Assembly: GCA_003254925.1 (NCBI GenBank)
Contig: QANZ01056558.1
Span: 62,001 to 126,000, forward strand
From: Chamaecrista fasciculata
Taxonomy: Eukaryota; Streptophyta; Magnoliopsida; Fabales; Fabaceae
Length of the DNA: 64,000 nucleotides
Direction: 5' to 3'
Shown here: piece by piece, positions 24,083-34,800 of the stretch
Layout of the letters: every line of letters starts with the position of its first letter
How positions within the stretch are numbered: the first letter of the stretch is position 1
The notes under the pieces: generated by a model
What the model was told of the DNA's origin: nothing
Database searches by the model: none
What the model saw: only the letters and a program-made list of their open reading frames with translations
Made by a program: the position numbers and the translations under genes

Positions 24083-25975
24083 ATGGCTGACGAGAGAGTG
24101 AAAACGACGAGACACCCACGGTGGACGAGAGGCGAGACGATCATCTTGATAGAGGCGAAGAAGGTGGTTGAGAACGGAGGCGGGACGACGGCGTGTCGTT
24201 TCACACAGTCGGAGCCGAAGTGGGATTTGGTGTCGTCGTTTTGTCAGAAACAGGGTGTGAACAGAGGGCCAGTGCAGTGTAGAAAAAGATGGAGCAATCT
24301 TCTGAGCGACTTCAAGAAGATCAAGAGATGGGAGAGTGAGAAGAAGAAGAAGGAGAAGGAGAATGAGAATGAGGAGGAGGAGGAGGGTGTGGTGTCGTTT
24401 TGGATGATGAGGAATGATGAGAGGAGGGAGAAGAAATTGCCTGGTTTCTTTGATGGAGAAGTGTATAATGTGTTGGATGGAGGGGTGTGTGCTGCGGCGG
24501 CGTTTCCGTTGGCGTTGGTTAAAGTGATGCCGGCGGCGGCAAAATCGAAGGCGGAAGAGGATGGTGGTGATGGAGTTGCAGAAATAATGGGGTCAGAGGA
24601 TGGTGAGGAAGAGGAAGAGGAAGAAGAAGAAGAAGCAGAGGCCATTGTTGACAGTGAGAAAATTGGGTGGAGTACAGAGGAAGAAACCAGTCAGACAATG
24701 AAGAAGAAGAAGGTCATTGATTCTTTGAGAGCTTTTGGGGTTAAGGAAACAGTCATGATGACACAGAATCCCAGAGAGACTCACACTCAATCTGTGCCTG
24801 GTTCAGGTACTAATTCTCAAACAAAATCTCCTCATTATTGAATATCTTTCAATGTTCAATTCATATCAACATTAGTTTTGTTTGTTTTTATTGAGTTTGC
24901 ATCATCGGTATCAAAATTCCGAAGTTAGTCACAACTCACAAGTAACACTTTTTATCCTTCTCAATTACTCATCCTGTCTTGCCAGTTGAGCGGCTGAAAC
25001 TCAAATATTCTTAGAGGAAAGAATAATGGAGATGCTTAGAATGAAGTGGTCCCTGCTATAAAACTTGATTACCACTAATTAGACTTGGCTTGTGTAGAGA
25101 AAACTTACTTTTCAGTCTTTAAATTATGTTTTAATCCCTAAATAATAGGGATATACTTTTTAATCCTTATTTTTTAAGAACATAAACTATTTAGTCCCAA
25201 TGGATTATGTCCCAGGGACTAAATAGTTGATATTTATAAAAAGATCAAGAACCGAACATTATATTCTTAATATCGTAATTTTGATAGAAATTCAGGAACT
25301 AAAAAATAAGTTTATTCTATTTCTGAATTTTATTACTCTATTTATTAGTATTACATCCAGCAGAACCAGCAAGCCAGCACACAGCATATCTTGAGCATTG
25401 AATAATCGAAAATAAATATTTTATTACCAACAAAAAGCATTCATAGGCTCATACCATTCTGGTACGTATTAATACTTCGTGCCTCCCAAGTATTAACAAT
25501 GAAGAAACTTTCCTGATTTTGGCCTTGATTATTAATTATTACCAGTATCATGAATGTGGCTTTTTCCGATGGAGTTTCTTTATTTTATTATGTCTATGAT
25601 CAATCCTAAAACTCCTAAGAATAAGGATATTTTTGTCTGACTAATGATTCAACAGAACACAAAGGAGCCCAGCATTTACTTCCATTGAATTCTCAATCAA
25701 ATCACAAAGGTTCAGGCAAAATAATAGAGCATGTGTCCCAAGAAGGATGCAAGAGAAGGCGAGAGTCACCAGAAAACTGTGAGGACATCACAACTTTCAA
25801 TAATCCATTTATGAAAGTATTGAGGAGGAATAGCAACATACTGAAAGCACATATAGGAGATCAAAGCATAAATTACCAATTGGCCAGAGATCAGCAGAAA
25901 GAGCAAACCAGCAACTTAGTAGCTGCAATTAGCAAACTCACAGATGCTCTGACAAAAATTGCTGAAAAGCTATAA
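24083..25975 (+). CDS. Trihelix (ASR3-like) transcription factor
   Basis: Two exons, 24083-24806 and 25656-25975, join in frame (TCA-G then AA-CAC) to 347 residues. The ATG at 24083 starts MADERVKTTRHPRWTRGETI. The single trihelix (Myb/SANT-like) domain covers about residues 13-85, with the three spaced tryptophans in PRWTRGE, EPKWDLVSSFC and RKRWSNLLSDFKKIKRWE. Then come a Lys/Glu-rich stretch, a WMMRNDERREKKLPGFFD block typical of the ASR3 subgroup, an all-Glu run near residue 178, and a C-terminal region (DALTKIAEKL) that may form a helix. Likely a nuclear DNA-binding regulator; ASR3 in Arabidopsis represses immune genes. The exact orthologue is unsure. The 849-bp intron contains a MITE, and another copy starts 24 bp after the stop codon. 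Confidence 0.88.
25097..25319. mobile_element. Fold-back MITE, family M1 copy 1, in the trihelix intron
   Basis: Left arm: AAACTTACTTTTCAGTCTTT and CATAAACTATTTAGTCCC. Right arm: GGGACTAAATAGTTGATA and GGAACTAAAAAATAAGTTT. The same blocks in the same order recur at 26.0, 26.6 and 58.1 kb. No clear target duplication in this copy. Confidence 0.8.
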
Positions 25976-25999
25976 GTTTATTCACGATCCATAAAATAG

Positions 26000-26250
26000 A
26001 GTAAACTTACTTTTTAGTCCTTAAATTTGTCCCAAAATCTACCATTTAGTCCTGGTATATAAGAAATATATTTTTTGGTCCTTGAATTTTTTACAAACAT
26101 CAATTATTTAATCTTCACATAAAACACTTCAAGTACTAAATAATCAATGTTTCCGTAAACAATAAGAGACCAAAAAATATATTTATAATATTCAGAGACT
26201 AAATTGTAATTTTGGGACAAATTCAGGGACTGAAAAATAGATTGTCTTCC
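26000..26250. mobile_element. Fold-back MITE, family M1 copy 2, just behind the trihelix gene
   Basis: Left arm AGTAAACTTACTTTTTAGTCC, with 9-bp direct repeats ATAAAATAG at 25991-25999 and 26251-26259. Right arm ends GGGACTGAAAAATAGATTG. It begins 24 bp after the trihelix stop codon, so it is probably in the 3' UTR and could fold into a hairpin in the mRNA. Confidence 0.85.
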
Positions 26251-26601
26251 ATAAAATAGTCTTCAGAGGAACCAGGTGTTACATCTCAGTACAAGGATCT
26301 GCCATTTAAGTTAATGTTGGTCCTCGAGTTGATGGTCATCTCTTTTGCATGTTTATTTTGTGTTGTGCCTTTAAGCTTTACTCTTTATATTGTTGGAGGA
26401 TACTATTTATTCTCCCTCCGTTGTTCGATCATATTATCAAGGAAGGCATTGAAACTGACCAAATCTAGTGCAATAGTAAGATTTTGATTTTGGAGTTGGG
26501 AAAAGTGGGGGAACTTAATGAAAATTGTTTTCTTCGTTAACATCTTATATTTCCCAAATAATATTTTCTTATACTTGGTGTAACTATCAACAGAAGGTAT
26601 T

Positions 26602-26861
26602 GAGTAAACTGTAAACCTATTTTTCAGTCCTTGAATTTGTCCTGAAATTATGATTTAGTCCTTGAATACTGGAAATACACTTTTTTAAGTCTGATTTTTT
26701 TTTTTACACAAGTCAACTATTTAGTCCCTTGAACATTATTTATATGGACTAAATAGTTGATGTTTGTGAAAAAATCAAAGACCAAAACGTGTACTTTCGA
26801 ATATACAGAGATTAAATCGTAGTTTTGAAACAATTCTAATGACTAAAATTTAAGTTTTCTC
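26602..26861. mobile_element. Fold-back MITE, family M1 copy 3
   Basis: Left arm GAGTAAACTGTAAACCTATT and CAGTCCTTGAATTTGTCC; right arm GACTAAAATTTAAGTTTTCTC. The flanks GAAGGTATT and AAAGATATT differ at two of nine positions, which fits an older target duplication. Confidence 0.78.
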
Positions 26862-27202
26862 AAAGATATTTGAACTTAAGATTCTCAAGGTCATGACACC
26901 AAATGAAGGACTGCCAACATATCTCTGGGACAAGGTAGTTAAAATGACAAGAAAATAAAGGAGATTCAATGGGTCAGATCAACCTATGTTTCATTCCACA
27001 TTGAAACTATTCTTTTTCAAATAAGAGGCACCAAACCTCAATACATCAATTTCTTCTGCATTGTAAAGTAATATATAATTGCATGCAGCAAATGGTAGCA
27101 ATCCTAAGCAGAAAACCAGAAAACAAGGCCTTACAACAATTTACATAGGATTCCCCTCTATATAGTACAAATAGAATAAGCAAAACTTACCTTCCATCCT
27201 CA

Positions 27203-28787
27203 CTACGCAGGAACAGCCTCAACAAGCCTAGCAAAGTAAAATTGAGTGGTGATTAAGCCTCTCTTCCTTATTTTCCAGCCAACCTTCTGCAACGCTCTCT
27301 CTACATCAGCCTCTGCGTGGAGATATGCCCTTGTTGCCTTTGAAGGCCCAGGGAATAACTCTCCAACTCTCTTTAATAGATCATAATAAAATGTCTTTGG
27401 TGCAAAGCTCAGAATCAATCGGTTCTCGGCCAGTGATGCGAGGTGTGAAATCATCCCATCGGCCTTACTTTGAGGGTAATGAATCAAAACATCTAGGCAG
27501 ATCACTGTGTCATATTTGCCATCTAAGCTCTCCAAATCCTTCACTTGAAACTTTGGGATAACTGGTGGTGGACCGTCTTTGCTGGCTAGAAGTTGTTCTT
27601 TCGCCTGCATAAAATAGAACTGAAAATGTAGTTCCCGGATAATGCATAAGCAAAAACAAATAAAAAAGAAGCTCTGAATTGAACAGGCCCTTTTCCATTG
27701 CAACCCAGAAAATCAAGCTAAATCAGTACATTTTCACATCTTAGAACCATAAACGAGTAAGTTTCTCACTATTTGATTCCCATTTTTTTTATAAACACCA
27801 TTCATTGCCTACCATCAAATCACTGAGTTGACACAATTCAATATTTGAAAGTGTAGTTTATAAATTTTAGTCCTTGAGTCTATTTTTTAGGAATTAACTA
27901 GTAGGAAAACAAAATTTATTGATTCTGTGAGTTTCAATGATTAGATAACATAAATTAGACTTTAAATGAATAAATTGTTAAATGAATAGAACAGGTCCTT
28001 TCCTATTGCAACCCAGAAAATGAAGCTAAATTAGTACATTCTCCCATCTCACAACCACAAACGAGAAAAAGTTTCTCACTATCTGTTTCCCATTTTCCTA
28101 AACACACATTCATTGCCCACCATCAAATGTTCAAACTACATACAAATGAACCTTTCAATTACTTCTTTAATCTCATCAGTAATTTAGGGAAACCGTTACA
28201 ACAGTTAAAAAAAGACGGTTACTAACCTGTTTCTCGGCTTCCGCAACCATGGCGGCGGAGATATCCGCCGCAGATACGACGGCGCCCTCCTTGGCGAGAG
28301 GAATAGCGAGAGAACCAGTGCCACAGCCAGCGTCACAAATCGTAACGCCTTGAAGCGAGCCTTCATCTTTCAACATCTGAAGAGTGTTCTCAACAGTTTT
28401 AGCGTGACCAACCCTAATGTCTCTCTGAACCCTATTAACATCATCGGTGTCTCCGTAAATCTTCTTCCATCGCTGGAACCCGGAGTTGTTGAAGTACTCC
28501 TTCACGACCTCCTTGTCGCCGCCGCCGACCTCCTCCGCCTGGAGCTGACGACGGCGCTCGGGGTCGGCGAGAGAGAGCACGGCGGCGAGAGCTGCGACGG
28601 AGCCGCCGCTGATGACGGCGATGGTGGTGCCGTCGATGGCGCCGGAGATGTCGGCGGCGGTGGTTGTGGAGAGAGGAGGAATGGCGAATGCGGTTGCGAA
28701 TTTAAGAAGTTTTTGATTGGAGCGAGAGAATCTAGGGAAGGAAATTGGTGTGTTGGGAAGAGAGAAAGGAGACGAAGAGAAAGCCAT
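27203..28787 (-). CDS. CHLM: Mg-protoporphyrin IX methyltransferase, chloroplast
   Basis: Two exons on the minus strand, 28787-28227 and 27604-27203, join in frame to 320 residues. The enzyme moves a methyl group from S-adenosylmethionine to Mg-protoporphyrin IX in chlorophyll synthesis, at plastid membranes. Residues 1-40 are Ser/Pro-rich with basic residues and few acids, like a transit peptide. A hydrophobic stretch lies at about 54-73. The conserved block EYFNNSGFQRWKKIYGDTDD follows, then SAM motif I (CDAGCGTGSLAIPLA, residues 141-155), AADISAAMV, YDTVICLDVLIHYPQSKADG and LILSFAPKTFYYDLLKRVGE, all typical of CHLM. Length matches Arabidopsis CHLM (about 312). The 622-bp intron holds a 140-bp direct duplication. 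Confidence 0.97.
27681..28128. repeat. Direct 140-bp duplication inside the CHLM intron
   Basis: Copy 1 is 27681-27820 and copy 2 is 27989-28128. Both start GAACAGG, share TTGCAACCCAGAAAAT, AAACGAG and AGTTTCTCACTAT, and end CATCAAAT. They differ at roughly one base in ten. About 170 bp of unrelated sequence separates them. Both copies are inside the intron and leave the splice sites intact. Confidence 0.88.
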
Positions 28788-28941
28788 TTTGGGGGTTTTT
28801 GGGTCTCACCGGCCGGCGAGGGTGGTGGTGGGAGAGTATGAAAATTGAAAACTATGAAGAGTTTGAATCAATACGTGTAAGCTTGTCGTGGATTGAAAGA
28901 TTATCCAGGATAGGATAGCATTCTTGCTTTCACTGATTCTC

Positions 28942-28952
28942 GTGGGTCCCAC
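28942..28952. promoter_or_regulatory. Palindrome GTGGGTCCCAC upstream of CHLM
   Basis: A perfect 11-bp palindrome about 155 bp upstream of the CHLM start codon. It contains GTGGGNCC, the published binding consensus for class II TCP factors. Function is inferred. Confidence 0.45.
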
Positions 28953-28969
28953 CCTTTTTTTGCTACTCA

Positions 28970-29468
28970 ATATGTAAAGGTAAAATATACAATTTTCTTT
29001 TACAAATTTTATATTAATTTTTTTTTTATTTTACTAGGTGTGAACACGTGCAATGCACGAGTGATGTTTTATAATTTTTTTAGTACATTGTTTTATGAAT
29101 TTTTTTAGAGTATTATTCTATGAATTATTATGTGACATTAAAATATTATAGTATGTTAAAATGATAAGTAGTTAATAATAAATTAGTGTAATGTTTAAGG
29201 ACGAAATTAGTATTTATGTCTTGTTGTTATAATGGTTTGAATAGTATGTTATTGATTACTCCTAACAATATTATATGTCACATAATATGTCATAATATTG
29301 TGCTTATATTATTACTATGTCACCAAATTGTTTACATTTTTATTATATGGTTTAATTATAAAATAAAGACTAAAATACTCTTGTTATCCTTAAAGTATGA
29401 GGTTAGTTTCAATTGTATCACAAAATTTTTTGTGTCAATTATATCTCAAATCTTTTCTTTTTTTTTTT
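28970..29468. other. Intergenic stretch with a short repeat remnant
   Basis: AT-rich. Near 29036-29066 lies ACTAGGTGTGAACACGTG followed by CAATGCACGAGTG, a motif I have seen at ends of dispersed plant repeats but cannot name. The rest shows nothing. Confidence 0.3.
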
Positions 29469-30050
29469 GGCAAAACACCCTTTCGTGCCCCTAACGTTTG
29501 CGGTGATTTGCAGTTATGCCCCTAACGTTTCATTTGTGTCAGTTGTGCCCCCAATGTGAAATGTTAGTTTCAATTATGCTCCCAAATTCAATCATCCACA
29601 AAAAAAACCATTTTCGCACGATTTGAGCTCGATTTTGATCAGATTTCATATGAATTTTAATTTTTGGACATCACAAACTTGATTCCTTGGATCACTTTCA
29701 AAGATTAAACTCAAAATAGCCCTAAATCCGAAGAAAATCGGACCCGATGAACCCCAAAAAGGACCAAAACGAAATGCAGCAAAATGAAGCATTTTTCTCA
29801 AAATTTCCATGTGCAAAATGATCTTTAGGAGCCGAAAATGAGTACCCATAAACTCATTTATCAAAACAAACTGAAATGAACACGGATCGAAGCTCAAAAG
29901 TTCCGAAAAACGGTACACTAACGAGGGTGGGGGCATAATTGAAACTAACGTTTCACATTGGGGGCACAACTGACACAAAGTCACAAATGGTAGTTAGGGG
30001 CATAACTGAAAATCACCGCAAACGTTAGGGGCACAAAAGAGTGTTTTGCC
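29469..30050. mobile_element. Fold-back element, 582 bp, between T runs
   Basis: Opens GGCAAAACACCCTTTCGTGC and closes CACAAAAGAGTGTTTTGCC. Arms of about 120 bp carry CCCCTAACGTTTGCGGTGAT and GTTGTGCCCCCAATGTGAAA in both directions. It lies between runs of T on both sides, which could be a T-rich target duplication. The centre (about 29590-29930) has no supported gene. Confidence 0.85.
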
Positions 30051-30246
30051 TTTTTTTTTTTTTTAAATTGATCTTCGATTTAAATCTAGTAAAGGTAAAA
30101 ATACAATTGGTGGGTTGAAAAGATAGAGTTGACCTCTCATACTTGTAATTGTAAAAGTAAGGATTTATTTATGCGTTTCAACTTTGATATTTATTGGTGG
30201 CTGCTCGATCCTGAGTGGATTAAGGTTAATTTTGATATTTCCCTCT

Positions 30247-30370
30247 CTTAGTTGTAGGGGTGTACAAGGGACCCGGCCGCCCTGGAAACCCGGTGGACCC
30301 GACCCGGCCCGAGGGTGTTTGGGTCGGGCCGGGCCGGGTCTAGTGTCTCTAGACCCGTCCCGAGGTACTC
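30247..30370. repeat. GC-rich repeat end, possibly hAT-like
   Basis: A sudden GC island in AT-rich DNA. It begins TAGGGGTGTACAAGGGACCC and contains self-complementary GACCCGGCCCG and CGGGCCGGGCC. The opening resembles the ends of plant hAT elements (TAGGGGTG). Only one end is visible and no partner was found, so the class is uncertain. Confidence 0.4.
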
Positions 30371-30379
30371 TCATTTTTT

Positions 30380-31430
30380 TTAAAAAAATATTTTTAAAAA
30401 TTTTTTACTATACATATTTATATTTTATCCTACTAAATATTTTTTTAATTGTAAGAAATACATATCTATTATTATATTTATTAATTGTATATTAAAAATA
30501 TACATAAAGTATATACTTAATCTTAATTAAAAATCAATATTTTTTAACAAATAAGTCAAATTAAATGCATATCTTTTAGGAGCACCCCCATTACTAATGT
30601 ATGTCATCAAAGGAGAGACTCATGATATACTCACATTTGGCAAATTGCACTCTGTGAGATGCCTAATCTTGTTTTAAATTTTTAAAATTCCCAACAACTA
30701 AGCTCTGAAATCCTATGAATCAAACCCACAAAGAACTTGGACTCAAATAGTAGTTGTGTCAATGGTAAGGTTTCACTTACTCACAAACTTTGAGATTTTA
30801 GGGATTGTGATCTTAGATATTTCAACCGCCCCGAAGGATTCAGATGATTTTCTTCAAAGCTAGATATTCTTTCTCTTTCAAAATCTTTATTTTCTGAAAA
30901 AATCTAATTTAAGCGTTAAAGTATCTTTTATAAGACTATTATTGTGTTTTCTATTGGAACTCTTATGTCAACTTGCTTCTCCAATCCACTTGAAAACTCA
31001 GGTATGTCTTAATCTAATTTGTCAAGTTTATTACTAGTATATTTAATAAATAGATAAAAAGAACAAAATAAATTAGTTATTTATTATAAGTAAATGTGAA
31101 TTATCATTGAGTACCAAGAACTACTTTTAAATCATTCAACTACGTTGGTTCAATTGAATAAAATGTCTTAAATTGAAGTGAAATCTAATGAATACATTTA
31201 CTCTAAAAGTTTTAACTCAATAAAATTATTTAGCAAATAAAGTAGAATTACACCCCATCCACTCTCCCCATTCCCATACCCAAAAAAAGCTAAAATAAAA
31301 AAAAAAACAAAGAAGCTAGGATTATCACTATAAAAATATTTATTTTTTCAATATTTTGTAAACAGAATCACACACCCTGTAAACTAGCATATTTTTGGAG
31401 TACAGTGACCCAAAAATAAAAAGAAAAGGT
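30380..31430. other. Intergenic stretch upstream of SRP68, no gene seen
   Basis: AT-rich, without repeats or frames that I can support. Confidence 0.45.
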
Positions 31431-31435
31431 TAGAC

Positions 31436-31889
31436 GGCCCAACAAAGCTATGCAAAATAGGCCCATAGCCCAAAAGTAGCCTCTGGCTTCCTCGAAAAAA
31501 CAGAAAAAAACGCAGACGCACTCATATAGTCGTCATATAGGCAATCTTGCTAGACTAGAAGAGTGGTGTGTTTGGTGGCCATCGTCTTCTTTATTTCATC
31601 TCTGCGACGAAAAAGGCCTTCTGCGGCACGTAATCTCGTTAAACCCTTCGTCAGACCATCGTCTCCACGCGCCATCGTAACCATCGGAAATCTGATTAGG
31701 TTCGTAACCGTTCCTTCCACATCATTATCTTAATTCGAGATCTATCTATCTATCTATATATATAGCGGCGGCTTGGTCGCCGATAAAATTAATCGATTCA
31801 TCTTTGTTTCTCTCTTACTACATAGCGCATTGTGGCGACTTCCTAATTTGCGTTTCTTGTGGTTGCATTCTTGAAATTACGAAGACTTG
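31436..31889 (+). promoter_or_regulatory. Promoter and 5' leader of SRP68 with three site II motifs
   Basis: Three GGCCCA/AGCCCA motifs (reverse of TGGGCY) lie at 31436-31441, 31460-31465 and 31467-31472, about 420-450 bp upstream of the ATG. The leader (about 31560-31889) may hold an intron, since GT- and AG-type sites are present, but I could not fix one. Site II clusters are common in housekeeping and protein-synthesis genes. Confidence 0.5.
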
Positions 31890-34800
31890 ATGGGTAAGGA
31901 GAGCGAAGTGTCGGCTATGGAAGTCGACGATCCGAAATCGAAGAGTTCTGATCAGATCGTTCATAAGTTCTCGATAAACGGTTTGTCCTTTGAAATTGGT
32001 TTTTCTCCTTAATTGCATGTGCTTGTTAGTATTTGAAATCACTTTTGTAATTTACTTTGCTTGCCAACTAATTGGCTGATGCATCGAGACTTTGGTCACT
32101 ACGTTTGATTCTATATTTTATCTTCCAGTACTGCAGCTCTTAAAATCTGCACAAATGCAGCATGGCTTGCGGCATGGAGATTACACTCGCTATCGGTTAG
32201 TAATTATATCATTGGTAACTTGATGTCAAATGGGGTTTTGTACCACTATATCTTCTTGATCAATATTGTGCTACTTGTACCACTATATTTTTCACATAAT
32301 TGAACAGCTGAGTTGTACCTCCTAAAATGGCTGTGGACATGTGTGTTTTGCTTTTATTCTCCTCCTCGTCCTTCATCAATGTATCTCTTATGACTTTCTG
32401 TACCTTGGTGAACCACGATGAACTTTAAGTCTTTAGCATTCGTATGGCATGGGCAAACCGTGGTTTTATGGTCTGAGTGATCATCATTCATCGCAAACTA
32501 TGCAACCATTAGCTCGAGACTTCAAGCCATTGCTTAACATATTGAAACATCAATACGCTAATAAGGAATTTGTATGTTTTTTTGTTTTAATGTTGTAGGA
32601 GGTATTGTACGGCTCGTTTGAGGAGGTTATATAAATCACTGAAGTTTACCCATGGTCGTGGCAAATATTCAAAAAGAGCCATAACCGAATCCTCTGTCAC
32701 TGAAGTAAGGTAGGCTTCACTTTATTTTTCTGTTTCCATAGAAATTTTGCCACACTTTCTGTGTATTTGACCTAGATTGAAACTGTGTTTTGGAAGGCAA
32801 GAGTATCTTTGTTACTATGAAATTGTCTTTGGGTTCTCTTAAGAATTAGAAATTTCATAAAACTTGTATGCCCAAAGAAAAAAGAAGTTAATAAAACTTG
32901 AAGGTTGAGGGTCCATCATTATATTGGTTGGATTCAACATTTTATAGATCAGTAACTTCAGCTGTCATGTTGTGGGAATGAGGCTGCACTGAACCTCAGG
33001 AATAAATTCACCCTTATGAGGTGAACTAATTTCTCTACTGACTTGCTCCCAACTCTCAAGTTCCCAGGATCCTTTAATAAGTATAAATTTCAACTAAACT
33101 TTAGGAAATTATTCAGAAGTAACTGTAGTTTACCACACAGAAGGGCTAGAACATTTTTCGTGAGGACTCTCTTTTGTGTCTTCTTAAAAGATATGTATAG
33201 GGGCAATTGATATGGTTGATTGGTTTCCATCTTAAAACTGTTGTAGATCTTGGGATTTTTTTAATAACAATTGGTGCAGTTGTGTTCCTTATGAAGACAT
33301 TTGGATGATTGGTGGGAATTGGGATATATATGTGTATCTTATGAGTTGAGTAGAAGTTCTATGGCATTGTTTCTCTAGCACTGCCTTTAGATATCTTTCT
33401 TAATGTTTCTACTTTCTATTGCTATTATTGCATGCTTGAGTATGAATCTTATGAAAACCATCATCCCTACCCACCCTGGTCTCTCTTCTTTCCTTTGGAT
33501 TTTCAGTGTTACTAAATGATGTTAGGAAAGAGGATAATAAATATTTCATCATTATGTCGTAAGATTTTTTTATCAGGCTTGTTTACTTTTTAAATTATTT
33601 GGTTTCATTCAGGTTTCTTCATGTAGTTCTCTATTCGGCAGAGAGAGCTTGGAGTCATGCGATGGAGAAAAGACAGCTTCCAGATGGTCCTAATGCACGT
33701 CAACGAATCTATTTAATTGGTAGGTTGCGGAAAGCAGTAAAATGGGCAACTTTGTTTTCGCAACTTTGTGCAGCTAAGGCAGATTCTAGAACATCTTTGG
33801 AAGCTGAGGTGATTCTTTTAGTCAGTAGTTTTGATAAATTTATATGGTGACTGTTGTTTTCTACATTTGGTGGTTTTTATTTGCTATGTATTTGATTCTG
33901 ACCTTTATTTATTTTGGGTAGTTTACTTGAACTTTTGGGGAAGTTTCTGTTTAACCTGAATTATTATTCTGTTTTAACATTCTCCGTAAAGTTTGAAGTT
34001 GGCACCCTTTTATCCTTGATTAGAACTTGAATACAAATGACTTAATCTTATCAGTTGAAAGGTAAAGATAATTATCTATTATTTGATGATGTGATATTGC
34101 TTTAAACTGCTACATTGATTTGTCCCAAGTTACTTTGTTGATCCTATTATATTTTGACTATTATTTGTCAAGTTACTAGTGATCTTCTTGAGTCTTTAGT
34201 ATATTGAGTTATGCATGCTTGTAAAATTTTCTTTATTTACTGAAAAGTGAATATTGCTTTTTCTTTTCTTTGTTTGGTTTCTCAAATTGTAGGCTTATGC
34301 ATCCTATATGAAGGGGAGCTTGCTGTTTGAACAAGATCAGAATTGGGACGTGGCTTTAATGAACTTCAAAAGTGCCAGGTAGATTCTGCCATTGCCTTTA
34401 TTCTCCCTGCATTGAAGCTAAGATGAAATAGAAGCTCTTTTTCAAATGGAACAAGCATGTGATTAGTTGAACTGAAATATTTCTTCCAGGAATTTGAAAA
34501 ATTTGTGTTATTTTTCTTCAACACTACTTTTTAGGCCTCTACATGCTAGATTTTGGACACTTTTGCTTCTGTGTCAATTGTTTGAGCTTTTAACCATATT
34601 ACATTTTAGGGCTGTATATGAGGAATTAGGGAAATATGGAGATCTGGATAATCAAATATTATGCCGTGAGCGAGTTGAGGAACTAGAACCTAGCATCCGA
34701 TATTGTCTTCACAAAATTGGCCAGTCAAATCTACAAGCTTCCGAGCTTTTAAACATTGGTGATATGGAAGGCCCTGCACTAGACCTTTTCAAATCTAAAT

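Noticed and set aside
24244-24645. A 133-residue Ser-rich open frame on the minus strand inside the trihelix exon
   Set aside because: It is the complement of the Glu/Lys codon runs of the trihelix protein and matches no family.
28350-28841. A 163-residue open frame on the plus strand across the CHLM first exon
   Set aside because: It is the reverse of the real CHLM coding sequence; the minus-strand frame has a transit peptide and SAM motifs, this one has only low-complexity Gly/Asp runs.
29646-29984. A 112-residue minus-strand open frame in the fold-back element
   Set aside because: It reads through the element's arm into its centre and has no recognisable domain.
31818-32042. A minus-strand frame over SRP68 exon 1
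   Set aside because: Shadow of the plus-strand exon; it has no family features.
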